A DNA stretch of 64,000 nt from Bradyrhizobium sediminis (GTDB lineage Bacteria > Pseudomonadota > Alphaproteobacteria > Rhizobiales > Xanthobacteraceae), in contig NZ_CP076134.1 in NCBI RefSeq assembly GCF_018736085.1, positions 1,188,501 to 1,252,500 on the forward strand, in the 5' to 3' direction. Shown in pieces: positions 42,810 through 50,148 of the stretch. The notes beneath the pieces are model-generated. The model saw only the letters and a program-made list of their open reading frames with translations, was not told the origin of the DNA and searched no databases. Positions within the stretch are counted from its first letter, which is position 1. Every line of letters starts with the position of its first letter. The translations under genes and the position numbers were made by a program.

Positions 42810-43055
42810 ATGGATGAGGGACGGAAGGCGGTAAGACACCGCGTATTGAAGGCTGGAACGATAACGTTCGGCGGCGGCGCGGGCATCTCCTGCACGGTTC
42901 GCAACCTTTCAGAGGCAGGCGCTGCGCTCGACGTCATCAGTCCGGTCGGAATCCCCCAGCAGTTTGTTCTGGTCATTGAGGCCAATGATTTTACCCGGCC
43001 GTGCCGTGTCGTCTGGCGAAAGGAACGCCGGATCGGCGTTACGTTCGAAGGCTGA
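42810..43055 (+). CDS. PilZ domain protein
   Basis: 81 residues consisting only of a PilZ domain. The c-di-GMP-binding RxxxR lies in GRKAVRHRVLKAG and the second motif NLSEAGAALDV fits (D/N)xSxxG; the end RPCRVVWRKERRIGVTFEG is the typical last strands. It should bind c-di-GMP and pass the signal to a partner. A GGDEF protein with an I-site is encoded about 1.2 kb upstream. It lies 43 bases before the HAD hydrolase start. Confidence 0.9.
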   Translation: MDEGRKAVRHRVLKAGTITFGGGAGISCTVRNLSEAGAALDVISPVGIPQQFVLVIEANDFTRPCRVVWRKERRIGVTFEG

Positions 43056-43098
43056 GGCATGTCGCACCGCCCCGCTGTCTCGGGAAAAACCATCGCAC

Positions 43099-43821
43099 AT
43101 GGCGCAATCCGGTAAGGTCGGGCCAATCCGTGCGATCCTGTTCGACAAGGATGGCACCCTCGTCGACTTCCAGCGCAGCTTCGGCCCGGCGGTTCGGGAG
43201 GTGATGCAGCATCTTTCAGGCGGCGACCGCGCCGCCTACCAGCGGCTGGTGGCGGCGAGCCATTTTGTCGAAGACGGCCAGCGGTTGCTGCCGGATTCTC
43301 CGCTCATCGCCGAGCCGACCAGCGTCTATGGCGTGCTTTGGGCGACGGCGCTCGGGCGGCCTGCGAATACGGCGTTGTTTGCCGAGATCGATCGTCTGCT
43401 GTGCGACGCGACCACCCGGCATCTGACGGCGATCGGCGATCCCAGGACGCTGCTGACCTCGCTCGCCGCGCGGGGCTATCGGCTCGGAATGATCACCAAC
43501 GATGCCGAAATCACCGCGCGCGCTCACGCGCACAAGCTTGGCCTGGATGAAGTTCTGCAGTTCGTCGCCGGATATGATTCCAGCTTTGGCGCCAAGCCGG
43601 CCCCCGGACCGGTTCTTGCCTTCGCGCAGGCCGTCGGTGTAGCTGCTTCGGAAATCGCCGTCGTCGGCGATTCCGTTCACGACCTTGCCGCCGCCCGTGC
43701 AGCCGGCGCTGTGGCCATCGGTGTCCTGACCGGCCCGGCGCCGTCAGCAATCCTTGCTCCCTATGCCGATGCAGTCCTCGGCTCACCCGCCGAATTGGCG
43801 GCGTGGCTCGATGGCCGTTGA
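43099..43821 (+). CDS. HAD-family phosphatase (phosphoglycolate phosphatase-like)
   Basis: 240 residues from ATG at 43099. HAD motifs are in order: I, ILFDKDGTLVDF (Asp16 nucleophile, Asp18); II, LGMITNDAEI; III, Lys in SSFGAKPAPGPVLAF; IV, IAVVGDSVHDLAAARAAG. A helical cap follows motif I. Substrate unknown; phosphoglycolate phosphatase is a common label for this branch. Probably in one transcript with the PilZ gene, 43 bases away. Confidence 0.93.
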   Translation: MAQSGKVGPIRAILFDKDGTLVDFQRSFGPAVREVMQHLSGGDRAAYQRLVAASHFVEDGQRLLPDSPLIAEPTSVYGVLWATALGRPANTALFAEIDRLLCDATTRHLTAIGDPRTLLTSLAARGYRLGMITNDAEITARAHAHKLGLDEVLQFVAGYDSSFGAKPAPGPVLAFAQAVGVAASEIAVVGDSVHDLAAARAAGAVAIGVLTGPAPSAILAPYADAVLGSPAELAAWLDGR

Positions 43822-43858
43822 ATGTTCATTGACGCGCGCGCCGGCCGGAAACCCGGCG

Positions 43859-44605
43859 TCAGGCGCGGCTCCCAAGCCCGGAAAAGGTCGCGACAACGAT
43901 ATTGTGATCCGACAGGCCATCCGCGGGGAAGACGGAAACCTTCGCTTCCAGCGCGACGGACGAGCAGAAGAAATCGATCGGCGGCCGGCCATGGTCCTCG
44001 AGGTAGGTCCTTTCGGTGCTGGAATAGGAATAGGGCAGGGTCTGCCTTAACTCCGCAAGATCGCTGCTCGATGGTTCTACATTGAAATCGCCGCACAGGA
44101 TCAGCGGCCCTTGCGCTGCAAGCGGCCGCAGCATGCCGGCAATCTTCCCGGCTTGAGATCGCCGCACGGCAGACGACGACCAGTCTGCGGTGGCGGCGAG
44201 ATGGGTGTTGCCGATGAACGCCGGCCGCTCCAACGCCAGCGCCGCGACCTGCAGGATGCGTGGCTCATTTTCAGCATCGACGGCTGAACCGGTGCTCGCC
44301 GGACCCAGTTGAAACGCGGCCGTTCGGGACAGCGGAATTCTGGATAGGATCGCGAGCCCATAATATTCCGGTTTGCCGCCGCCCAACTCCTCCGGCACGA
44401 GCGCAGGCGTGAAGTGCCAGCAATAGCCGGATGCATTTCCCGGCCCGCGGCCAAACAGGACCGGCAGGTCAGCCGCCGGATCGAGCGATACTTCCTGCAA
44501 CGCACAGATATCGATATCCAATTCCGCGATCTTTGCAGCAACCGCATCGTAGTTCTGGTTCGACGCCATATTCCACGTGGCAATTCGGAGGTTCTTCGCG
44601 CTCAC
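43859..44605 (-). CDS. endonuclease/exonuclease/phosphatase family protein
   Basis: 248 residues. EEP-fold motifs: LRIATWNMASNQNYDAV, DICALQEVSLD with metal-binding Glu, FIGNTHLAATADWSSS, LILCGDFNVEPSSSDLAELR and the final SDHNIVVATFSG with catalytic Asp-His. It cleaves a phosphodiester or phosphomonoester; DNA, RNA or lipid substrates are all possible in this fold. No signal peptide is seen, so it is probably cytoplasmic. Convergent with the HAD phosphatase. Confidence 0.9.
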   Translation of the reverse strand: MSAKNLRIATWNMASNQNYDAVAAKIAELDIDICALQEVSLDPAADLPVLFGRGPGNASGYCWHFTPALVPEELGGGKPEYYGLAILSRIPLSRTAAFQLGPASTGSAVDAENEPRILQVAALALERPAFIGNTHLAATADWSSSAVRRSQAGKIAGMLRPLAAQGPLILCGDFNVEPSSSDLAELRQTLPYSYSSTERTYLEDHGRPPIDFFCSSVALEAKVSVFPADGLSDHNIVVATFSGLGSRA

Positions 44606-44878
44606 AGTGGCTCCACGTTAAGTCGGCAGGGGCGGTCTTCCCGGGCGCTACCACTCACCAGCACGAAGGCGCGGGGCGCAAGAGCGAAGCGCACGGCGCC
44701 CACGGAAATTTCGCCGAATTCCATGGGCTCCCGATGCGGTGGCATTGGTGCGGCGCAAGATGGTCGCGGCGATGCGGCCGGGAACCCGCAGGGCCCGGTC
44801 GCGATTATTGTCGATGGGTTGAACCTCGCGCCGCTGGCGCAGACTTAACCACCAGAGGCACCCCCCAAGGAGGCTGTC

Positions 44879-45007
44879 ATGACCCACTGGCACGATACGA
44901 TGGTGGAGAGGCCGGAATCCGATGGTGCGGTTTACGCGACGGGCTGGACGATCTCCGGTCTGGCCGTGCTCGGGACCGTGGTTGCGGTTTGGCTACTCGG
45001 GATTTGA
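44879..45007 (+). CDS. 42-residue single-pass membrane peptide
   Basis: MTHWHDTMVERPESDGAVYA is followed by a hydrophobic helix (GLAVLGTVVAVWLLG) and the stop. The start at 44879 is supported by a perfect AAGGAGG five bases upstream, much better than most genes here. The N-terminus is polar, with two His. No family is recognised. It stands alone with about 270 bases of gene-free DNA before it and a convergent small gene after it. Confidence 0.7.
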   Translation: MTHWHDTMVERPESDGAVYATGWTISGLAVLGTVVAVWLLGI

Positions 45008-45037
45008 CGGCGTAGCCTCAAGGCCCGACCAAATACC

Positions 45038-45331
45038 CTATCGGTGCAGCGCCCGCTTGCCGGTCGCGAGCAATCCCAGCCTGCGGCCGGTCAACAGTCC
45101 CGCGACCACAATCAGGCACCAGACCGGCAGGAAGAACAGTGTCAGGATTCCGGCGTCCTCGGGTTCGGTTTGCAGCAGCCATTTCACGATACCCACCGGC
45201 GCAAACAGGCCGATCGCGCCTCCGGTCAGGCTGGCGATGAGAACGACGAGCTTTTGAGGGGGCATCGGCACCGGATCCGGCAATCGCTTCGCGCCAACTG
45301 ACTGGCTTTGAGGAGCAGGCTGCAGAGGCAT
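45038..45331 (-). CDS. small two-helix membrane protein abutting tRNA-Val
   Basis: 97 residues if it starts at 45331, or 75 from ATG at 45265 (MPPQKLVVLIASLTGGAIGL). Two hydrophobic helices are clear: LVVLIASLTGGAIGLFAPVG and ILTLFFLPVWCLIVVAGLLT, ending in a basic tail (GRRLGLLATGKRALHR). The first start codon shares its A with the last base of the tRNA CCA end, so this start would be read only from a transcript that continues through the tRNA. Neither start has a good ribosome site. Family not recognised. Confidence 0.55.
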   Translation of the reverse strand: MPLQPAPQSQSVGAKRLPDPVPMPPQKLVVLIASLTGGAIGLFAPVGIVKWLLQTEPEDAGILTLFFLPVWCLIVVAGLLTGRRLGLLATGKRALHR

Positions 45332-45405
45332 GGTGGACGCACAAGGGATCGAACCTTGGACCTCTCCCGTGTGAAGGGAACGCTCTCCCGCTGAGCTATG
45401 CGTCC
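45331..45405 (-). tRNA. tRNA-Val (anticodon CAC)
   Basis: 75 bases with encoded CCA. Acceptor GGACGCA pairs with TGCGTCC; D arm GCTC/GAGC; anticodon stem TTCCC/GGGAG with loop TTCACAC giving CAC; T arm CAAGG-TTCGATC-CCTTG. All helices close without mismatches except one G-T pair. Reads GUG codons. No second tRNA is seen in the window. Confidence 0.97.
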
Positions 45406-45545
45406 GGGATTTTCGTGCAAAATCAAGAGCCGAAACACGGCGCTTGGGCGAACATTGCACGCTGTCGCTGCCCGCGATTTACGAAGTGCGGGGCCATAGT
45501 GTCAAGCTGCAAGGGTCGTTCGGCTACCGGCTGAACGACGAAGTT

Positions 45546-46829
45546 TCAGCCGGGCTGCTGCTGGCGGGCGCGGGAGGCGTGGGACTGCAGCGCCCGGATG
45601 CGCTCGGCCAGCGTGCCGCCGCCCTCGGAAACGCCGGTATTGGCGGCTGTGCCGTTGGCGGCCTTCGCCGCCTTCGGCGGGGGGGCCGGTTCCGCCGCCA
45701 GCATGGCCTCGATCGGCGAATTCGGCCCCTCGAGCTGCATCGCGAGCTTTGCCACTTCGGCGGCGATATCGTTGATGCGCTCGCGCAGCAGCGCATTTTC
45801 CATGCGCTCGGTCGCCCATGAGCTTTCGGCCTGCTGCTGGATCGCGTTGATGTCGCGCTGCAGCTTGGCGCGTTCGTCGCGCGCCACGGTGAGCTGTTCC
45901 TCGACGGCCGCTTTTTCGGCCTTCAGCTTTTCCAGCGCCGGCCATTTGCCGCTGTTGGTGGTGTTGAGTTCGTCGCGCGCTTCCTTGGCCGCTTGTTCCG
46001 CGGCGGCCAACGCCTGGCGCAGCTGGTTGTTTTCGACGTCGCGCTCGGCCAGAAGCTTGCCCTGGGTGGCAAGGCGGGCTTCCAGATCGTTGACGCGGTT
46101 GCCGAGCATTTCGGCTTCCTTGACCTGGATGATCAGCTGGCGGTCGAGATCGGTGACGCGCTGGCTCAAATTCTCGACGCGGCTGCGCGCCTCGGCGAGT
46201 TCGCGCGTCGCCTTCTCGGAATCGGTGCGCTCCTGTTCGAGCCGGGCTTGCGTGGCGGCAAATTCCTTTTCGGCGTCGCCGACGCGATTCTTGAGCGCGT
46301 CGATCTGGGTCCGCACCGCCACCAGTTCGACCTGGCGGCTTTCCGCCGTCATCGAACGCTCGGACAGTTCACTGTTGAGTTTCGCCAGCTCGGTTTGCTT
46401 GGCCTTGAGCGCCTGCTCGGCGTCGCGCAGCGATTCGGTCTTGGCGGTGAATTCCTCTTCGGTCGCCCGCAATTGTTCCTTGACCGCCTTCTCGCGCGCC
46501 TCGAGCGAAAAGATCGTGGCGTTCTTTTCGCCAAGCTCGAGCTTCATGCGATTGATCGCATCGGATTTCTTGCCGAGTTCGGCGAGCTGGCTGGTGGTCT
46601 TGTTCTTGAGCTGCTCGACGCTCATCTCGAGCCGCCGCGCCGACATCGCGAATTCCGCGCGCAGCTGGTCCTTGTCGGCCTGGATTTCGGCCATCGACAG
46701 CGGCGTCGCCGCTTCCAGCCGCCGGGTCGTCAGCCGCACCGCGCGGTTATGCACCAGCGGCACGATCATCAGCCCGAACAGCATCGAGACCAGAAAACCG
46801 ATCGCCAGATACATGATCGGTTCGATCAT
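45546..46829 (-). CDS. membrane-anchored coiled-coil protein
   Basis: 427 residues. One N-terminal membrane helix (IMYLAIGFLVSMLFGLMIVP) is followed by VHNRAVRLTTRRLEAATPLS, and then residues 50-370 are nearly pure coiled coil (LEQERTDSEKATRELAEARS as an example), ending in an Ala/Pro linker and a short polar tail. VRLTTRRLEAATPLSMAEIQ just after the anchor is conserved in rhizobial relatives as I remember them. Function unknown; a structural or tethering role at the inner membrane is the likely reading. It is transcribed in the same direction as EipA, with 135 bases between. Confidence 0.85.
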   Translation of the reverse strand: MIEPIMYLAIGFLVSMLFGLMIVPLVHNRAVRLTTRRLEAATPLSMAEIQADKDQLRAEFAMSARRLEMSVEQLKNKTTSQLAELGKKSDAINRMKLELGEKNATIFSLEAREKAVKEQLRATEEEFTAKTESLRDAEQALKAKQTELAKLNSELSERSMTAESRQVELVAVRTQIDALKNRVGDAEKEFAATQARLEQERTDSEKATRELAEARSRVENLSQRVTDLDRQLIIQVKEAEMLGNRVNDLEARLATQGKLLAERDVENNQLRQALAAAEQAAKEARDELNTTNSGKWPALEKLKAEKAAVEEQLTVARDERAKLQRDINAIQQQAESSWATERMENALLRERINDIAAEVAKLAMQLEGPNSPIEAMLAAEPAPPPKAAKAANGTAANTGVSEGGGTLAERIRALQSHASRARQQQPG

Positions 46830-46964
46830 GGAGGATACCCCTGCGAGAAAACTCTACTTTTCACAATGCCATGGGGGGCACGGGAAAGGCCAGCCTATTG
46901 CAGCGTTAACGTGAATTCGTAACCGGAGCGACGCTGGCGCGGGAACAGGCAGGAAATAGGCGCG

Positions 46965-47570
46965 TCAGAACGGGTTCCAGGTCGCGCGCGGGGTGTATTT
47001 CAGATAGCCGATGTTGGCGCCAAGCCGCAGCCCGATACCGGAGCGGATCGGCACCAGCACGATGTTGTTCGCGGTCAGCGCGGTCATGCCGAAGCCGCCG
47101 ATGATATAGGCGGAGCCGTCGATGCCGACGAAGCGCTGGTAGATCGCGTTGGTCGCGGGCAGGTTATAGACCAGCGTCATGGTGCGTGCGCCGTCGCCGC
47201 CCCAGTCGAAGCCGACCGACGGTCCCTGCCAGTACACCCGCAAGTCGCCGGCGTTCTTGGTGTAGAGCGTGCCTTCGCCGTATCGCAAGCCGGCGACAAA
47301 GGCGCCGGAGCCTTCCTCGCCGAGGACGTAACCGTTCGGCAGGCCCCATTGGCTCACCGCGCGCTCGATCACCGAAGCCAGCCCGCGCGAGACGTTGCCG
47401 AAGAACTTGTGTCCGGCGTTGACCAGTTCGTCCGGCCCATAGGTGTTGGGGGTCGGCTGGCGCTGCGGTGGCGGCAATTGCGGCGGCGGCGCCTGCTGCG
47501 CGGAAGCGGGCACGGTCCAGCACATCAGCGCGGCTAGCGCTGCCGCGGCGAGGCGTGATGCGAAAATCAT
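46965..47570 (-). CDS. eipA: envelope integrity protein A (DUF1134)
   Basis: 201 residues. Signal peptide (AAAALAALMCWTVPASA) then a proline-rich linker (PPPQLPPPQRQPTPNTYG) and the DUF1134 domain: GHKFFGNVSRGLASVIERAV, QWGLPNGYVLGEEGSGAFVA, VYWQGPSVGFDWGGDGARTM, NLPATNAIYQRFVGIDGSAY and NIVLVPIRSGIGLRLGANIG. In Brucella this protein is a periplasmic factor for envelope integrity and its gene is controlled by CtrA. Full length for the family. I see no clear CtrA box in the 110 bases upstream. Confidence 0.93.
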   Translation of the reverse strand: MIFASRLAAAALAALMCWTVPASAQQAPPPQLPPPQRQPTPNTYGPDELVNAGHKFFGNVSRGLASVIERAVSQWGLPNGYVLGEEGSGAFVAGLRYGEGTLYTKNAGDLRVYWQGPSVGFDWGGDGARTMTLVYNLPATNAIYQRFVGIDGSAYIIGGFGMTALTANNIVLVPIRSGIGLRLGANIGYLKYTPRATWNPF

Positions 47571-47680
47571 AAAAGAACCCCTGGGTATCGTATCCCGGCC
47601 ACCGCCTTAACCTGATGCCAACAGGCACGGATTTAGGTTGCGTCCGGTGTCCCCCGACTCGGATGTTATCGGTACCAACT

Positions 47681-48214
47681 ATGACGGCACAACGGCAGGA
47701 AGGAAATGGCAGCGGCCGCGGAGCGCATTTTCGCCCCGGAATAGCCTTGATCGGTTTGCTGACCGGCCTTGCAGGCCTGGTCGCGCTGGCCTGCTCCCCG
47801 TCGGCGGCCCGGGCCCAGACCACCGAGCGGGTGATCATGAACCGTTACAGCGGTCTGGCCATCGAGGGGTACGACCCGGTGGCCTATTTCGCCGACGGCC
47901 GCGCCGAGCTCGGCCGGCCGGACTTCGAGGCGTCGGAGGCGGGGGCGGTCTGGCGTTTCCGCAACGAGGGCAATCGCGCTTCCTTTGTTGCCCATCCCGA
48001 GATCTACGGTCCCCAGTTCGGCGGCTATGATCCCACCGGTCTGGCCCGCGGCGTCACCTATGCCGGCAACCCCCGGTTCTGGGCGATTGCGGGACAGCGG
48101 CTTTATTTGTTTGGCCGGGAAGAGAACCGCGATGCGTTCGCCGCCGACCCGGCGCCGATCCTGCGGGAGGCGAAGGCGCGCTGGCCGGCGCTGGAGCAAA
48201 ATCTGGCGCAATAG
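47681..48214 (+). CDS. exported YHS-domain protein
   Basis: 177 residues from ATG at 47681. A membrane or signal segment (IALIGLLTGLAGLVALACSP) ends near ARAQTTE. The YHS-type core reads GLAIEGYDPVAYFADGRAEL, VWRFRNEGNRASFVAHPEIY and GPQFGGYDPTGLARGVTYAG. It lacks the Cys pairs of metal-binding YHS domains, which is normal for this exported branch. Function unknown; often found near oxidative or metal stress genes. Divergent from eipA. Confidence 0.87.
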   Translation: MTAQRQEGNGSGRGAHFRPGIALIGLLTGLAGLVALACSPSAARAQTTERVIMNRYSGLAIEGYDPVAYFADGRAELGRPDFEASEAGAVWRFRNEGNRASFVAHPEIYGPQFGGYDPTGLARGVTYAGNPRFWAIAGQRLYLFGREENRDAFAADPAPILREAKARWPALEQNLAQ

Positions 48215-48223
48215 GGCACACGC

Positions 48224-48332
48224 CGTCATTCCGGGGCGGTGCGCAGCACCGAACCCGGAATCTCGAGATTCCGGGTTCGCATCCAACAGGACCGCGCCTT
48301 GCGCGGACCCGTTGGATGCGCCCCGGAATGAC
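48224..48332. repeat. palindromic intergenic repeat, family A, copy 3 (extended)
   Basis: 109 bases from CGTCATTCCGGGGCGGTGCG to CCCCGGAATGAC with the central CCGGAATCTCGAGATTCCGG. Its right half carries an extra nested hairpin (GCATCCAAC / GTTGGATGC with CCGCGCCTTGCGCGG inside) that the other two copies lack. Confidence 0.88.
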
Positions 48333-48335
48333 ATC

Positions 48336-49187
48336 TCACGGTTTGCCCGCCGCGGCAGGATCGCCCCAAGCGATGAATTCCGGCACGAGAAAGCCCTCCC
48401 GCCCGCCGCCGAATTGCAGCGCCGCGCCCCGGCTATCCGTGATCCTGCCGCCGGCCGCGGTAACGACGGCGTGGCCGGCCGCAACATCCCATTCGCTGGT
48501 CGGGGCGAGGCGGGGATAGATGTCGGCGGCGCCCTCCGCCACCCGGCCGAACTTCACCGCCGAGCCCAGCATCTCGCGGACCGCGCCGGGCCTCGCCGAA
48601 ATAAAGGCTTCGGTCCGGGGATCGCCATGCGAGCGGCTGACGGCCACGATCCAGGGGGCGCCGGGCGGAGGATGCTTGCGGGTATGGATCGGTTCGGGCA
48701 CCCCCAGCGACGTGCCGCCGACGGTCAGCCGCTCCGCGCCCCGGCCTACCAGCCCGCGCCAGATCAATCCCAGCGCCGGCGCGCCGACGATGCCCAACAG
48801 CGGCGTGCCTTTGGTCACCAGCGCGAGATTGACCGTGAACTCGTCGCGGCCGGCGACAAATTCCTTGGTGCCGTCGAGCGGATCGATCAGAAAGAAACTG
48901 TCGCCGTAGGGCGGCTTCGCCAGTTGGAAGCGCTCCTCGGACAGCGCCGGCAGCTCCGGAACAAGCCGCGCGAGCCCTTCGCCGATGATCCGGTCGGCGG
49001 CGAGATCCGCCTCCGTTACCGGCGAGCCATCGACCTTACCTTCGATCCTCATCGCGGCCCGGTTGACCGCGAGTATAGCCGCCCCGGCCTGGACCACGAG
49101 ATCGGTCAGGGGCTCCATCAGCGCGGCCGCGGCATCGCGATCGATCACGGGGCCTGAGGAACGTGCCTCATTCATGGGCGGTGTCAT
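48336..49187 (-). CDS. cysQ: 3'(2'),5'-bisphosphate nucleotidase / inositol monophosphatase family
   Basis: 283 residues; Met5 or 49187 may be the start. Metal and catalytic motifs: ALSEER (Glu), FFLIDPLDGTKEFVAGRDEF (DPLDGT) and TSEWDVAAGHAVVTAAGGRI (WD..A). The KEF after DPLDGT and the EWDVAAGHA end are those of the CysQ branch, which removes phosphate from 3'-phosphoadenosine 5'-phosphate formed during sulfate assimilation. Inositol monophosphatase activity is the alternative. Its start is about 90 bases from the divergent chpT. Confidence 0.92.
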   Translation of the reverse strand: MTPPMNEARSSGPVIDRDAAAALMEPLTDLVVQAGAAILAVNRAAMRIEGKVDGSPVTEADLAADRIIGEGLARLVPELPALSEERFQLAKPPYGDSFFLIDPLDGTKEFVAGRDEFTVNLALVTKGTPLLGIVGAPALGLIWRGLVGRGAERLTVGGTSLGVPEPIHTRKHPPPGAPWIVAVSRSHGDPRTEAFISARPGAVREMLGSAVKFGRVAEGAADIYPRLAPTSEWDVAAGHAVVTAAGGRITDSRGAALQFGGGREGFLVPEFIAWGDPAAAGKP

Positions 49188-49274
49188 CTACAGTCGTCTT
49201 TCCACTTGAGCTGCCTTGTGTTGGCAGCACGCGCGTCCGCAGTGTATCAAGCCAGCGAGCATGCGTGATTCGCC

Positions 49275-49958
49275 ATGTCCGCGTCTGTCACGGATTTCCA
49301 GGAACATCTTATGTCCGGCACCCCGTCTCCCGGTCCCGCCCCCGACGCCCTCGAACTGGCGGCGCTGCTGTGCTCGCGGGTTTGTCACGATCTCATCAGT
49401 CCGGTCGGCGCGATCGTCAATGGGCTTGAGGTCCTCGACGACAATCCCAAACCGGAAGATCGCGAGTTTGCGCTCGAATTGATCCGCAAGAGCGCCAAGA
49501 CAGCCTCGGCGCGGCTGCAGTTCTGCCGCCTGGCGTTCGGCGCTGCCGGATCGGCGGGCGCGCAGATCGATCTCGGCGACGCGCAGACCATGGCGCGCGG
49601 CCATCTCGAGGACGCCAAGACCACGATTGCGTGGAACTTGCCGCGGGTGCTGCTGCCGAAAAACCGGGTCAAGCTGCTCCTCAACATGATGGTGATTGCG
49701 CAGCAGACCATCCCGCGCGGCGGAGTGCTGACCGTCGATCCGGTCGGCGAAGGCGAGACATCAGGCTTTCGCGTCGCCGCCGCCGGGCTCAACGCCCGCA
49801 TGCCGCAGAATATCGCCGATATGCTGAGTTCCGGCTCGGCCTCGAGCATCGATGCCCATGCCGTGCAGCCTTATTATACCCGGCTGCTGGCGCAGGCCTG
49901 CGGCTTGAATGTGGTGCTCGCACCCGAGGGCGAAGCGGTGGTCGTGACCGCCTCCTGA
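49275..49958 (+). CDS. chpT: histidine phosphotransferase ChpT
   Basis: 227 residues (MSGTPSPGPA at 49311 is a possible second start). N-terminal helical hairpin with phospho-acceptor His38 in LCSRVCHDLISPVGAIVNGL, the ChpT signature, then LELIRKSAKTASARLQFCRL, and a C-terminal domain that resembles a degenerate ATPase fold with PKNRVKLLLNMMVIAQQTIP. ChpT passes phosphate from the CckA kinase to CtrA and CpdR in alphaproteobacteria. It lies directly upstream of a chemotaxis gene cluster, with a CtrA-like box in the gap. Confidence 0.94.
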   Translation: MSASVTDFQEHLMSGTPSPGPAPDALELAALLCSRVCHDLISPVGAIVNGLEVLDDNPKPEDREFALELIRKSAKTASARLQFCRLAFGAAGSAGAQIDLGDAQTMARGHLEDAKTTIAWNLPRVLLPKNRVKLLLNMMVIAQQTIPRGGVLTVDPVGEGETSGFRVAAAGLNARMPQNIADMLSSGSASSIDAHAVQPYYTRLLAQACGLNVVLAPEGEAVVVTAS

Positions 49959-49980
49959 GGCGTGATGTGCGTAAACATGG

Positions 49981-49995
49981 TTAACCAAGCGTTTA
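49981..49995 (+). promoter_or_regulatory. candidate CtrA-binding site upstream of cheA
   Basis: TTAACCAAGCGTTTA fits TTAA-N7-TTAA with one mismatch. It is also part of an inverted GTAAAC...GTTTAC pair at 49971-49996. It lies 154 bases before the cheA start and 23 bases after the chpT stop. Confidence 0.5.
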
Positions 49996-50148
49996 CAGCG
50001 CCCCCGGATTCAATGAAGCCGTCTTATCTCTTTGTTGAGCCCGTTCTTTTCCATTTGCTCAACCAATATTAAACGCTTTGCATAGAAGCTGGCCAAACTG
50101 CGAAAGGCGCGTCGATGTCGCGCGCCGGTGCGTTCGAAGGCCGGTTTC

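Noticed and set aside
47571..47680. A CtrA site in front of eipA, expected from Brucella
   Set aside because: Only a half-site, TTAACCTGATGCCAA, is present; the second half does not fit TTAA well enough.
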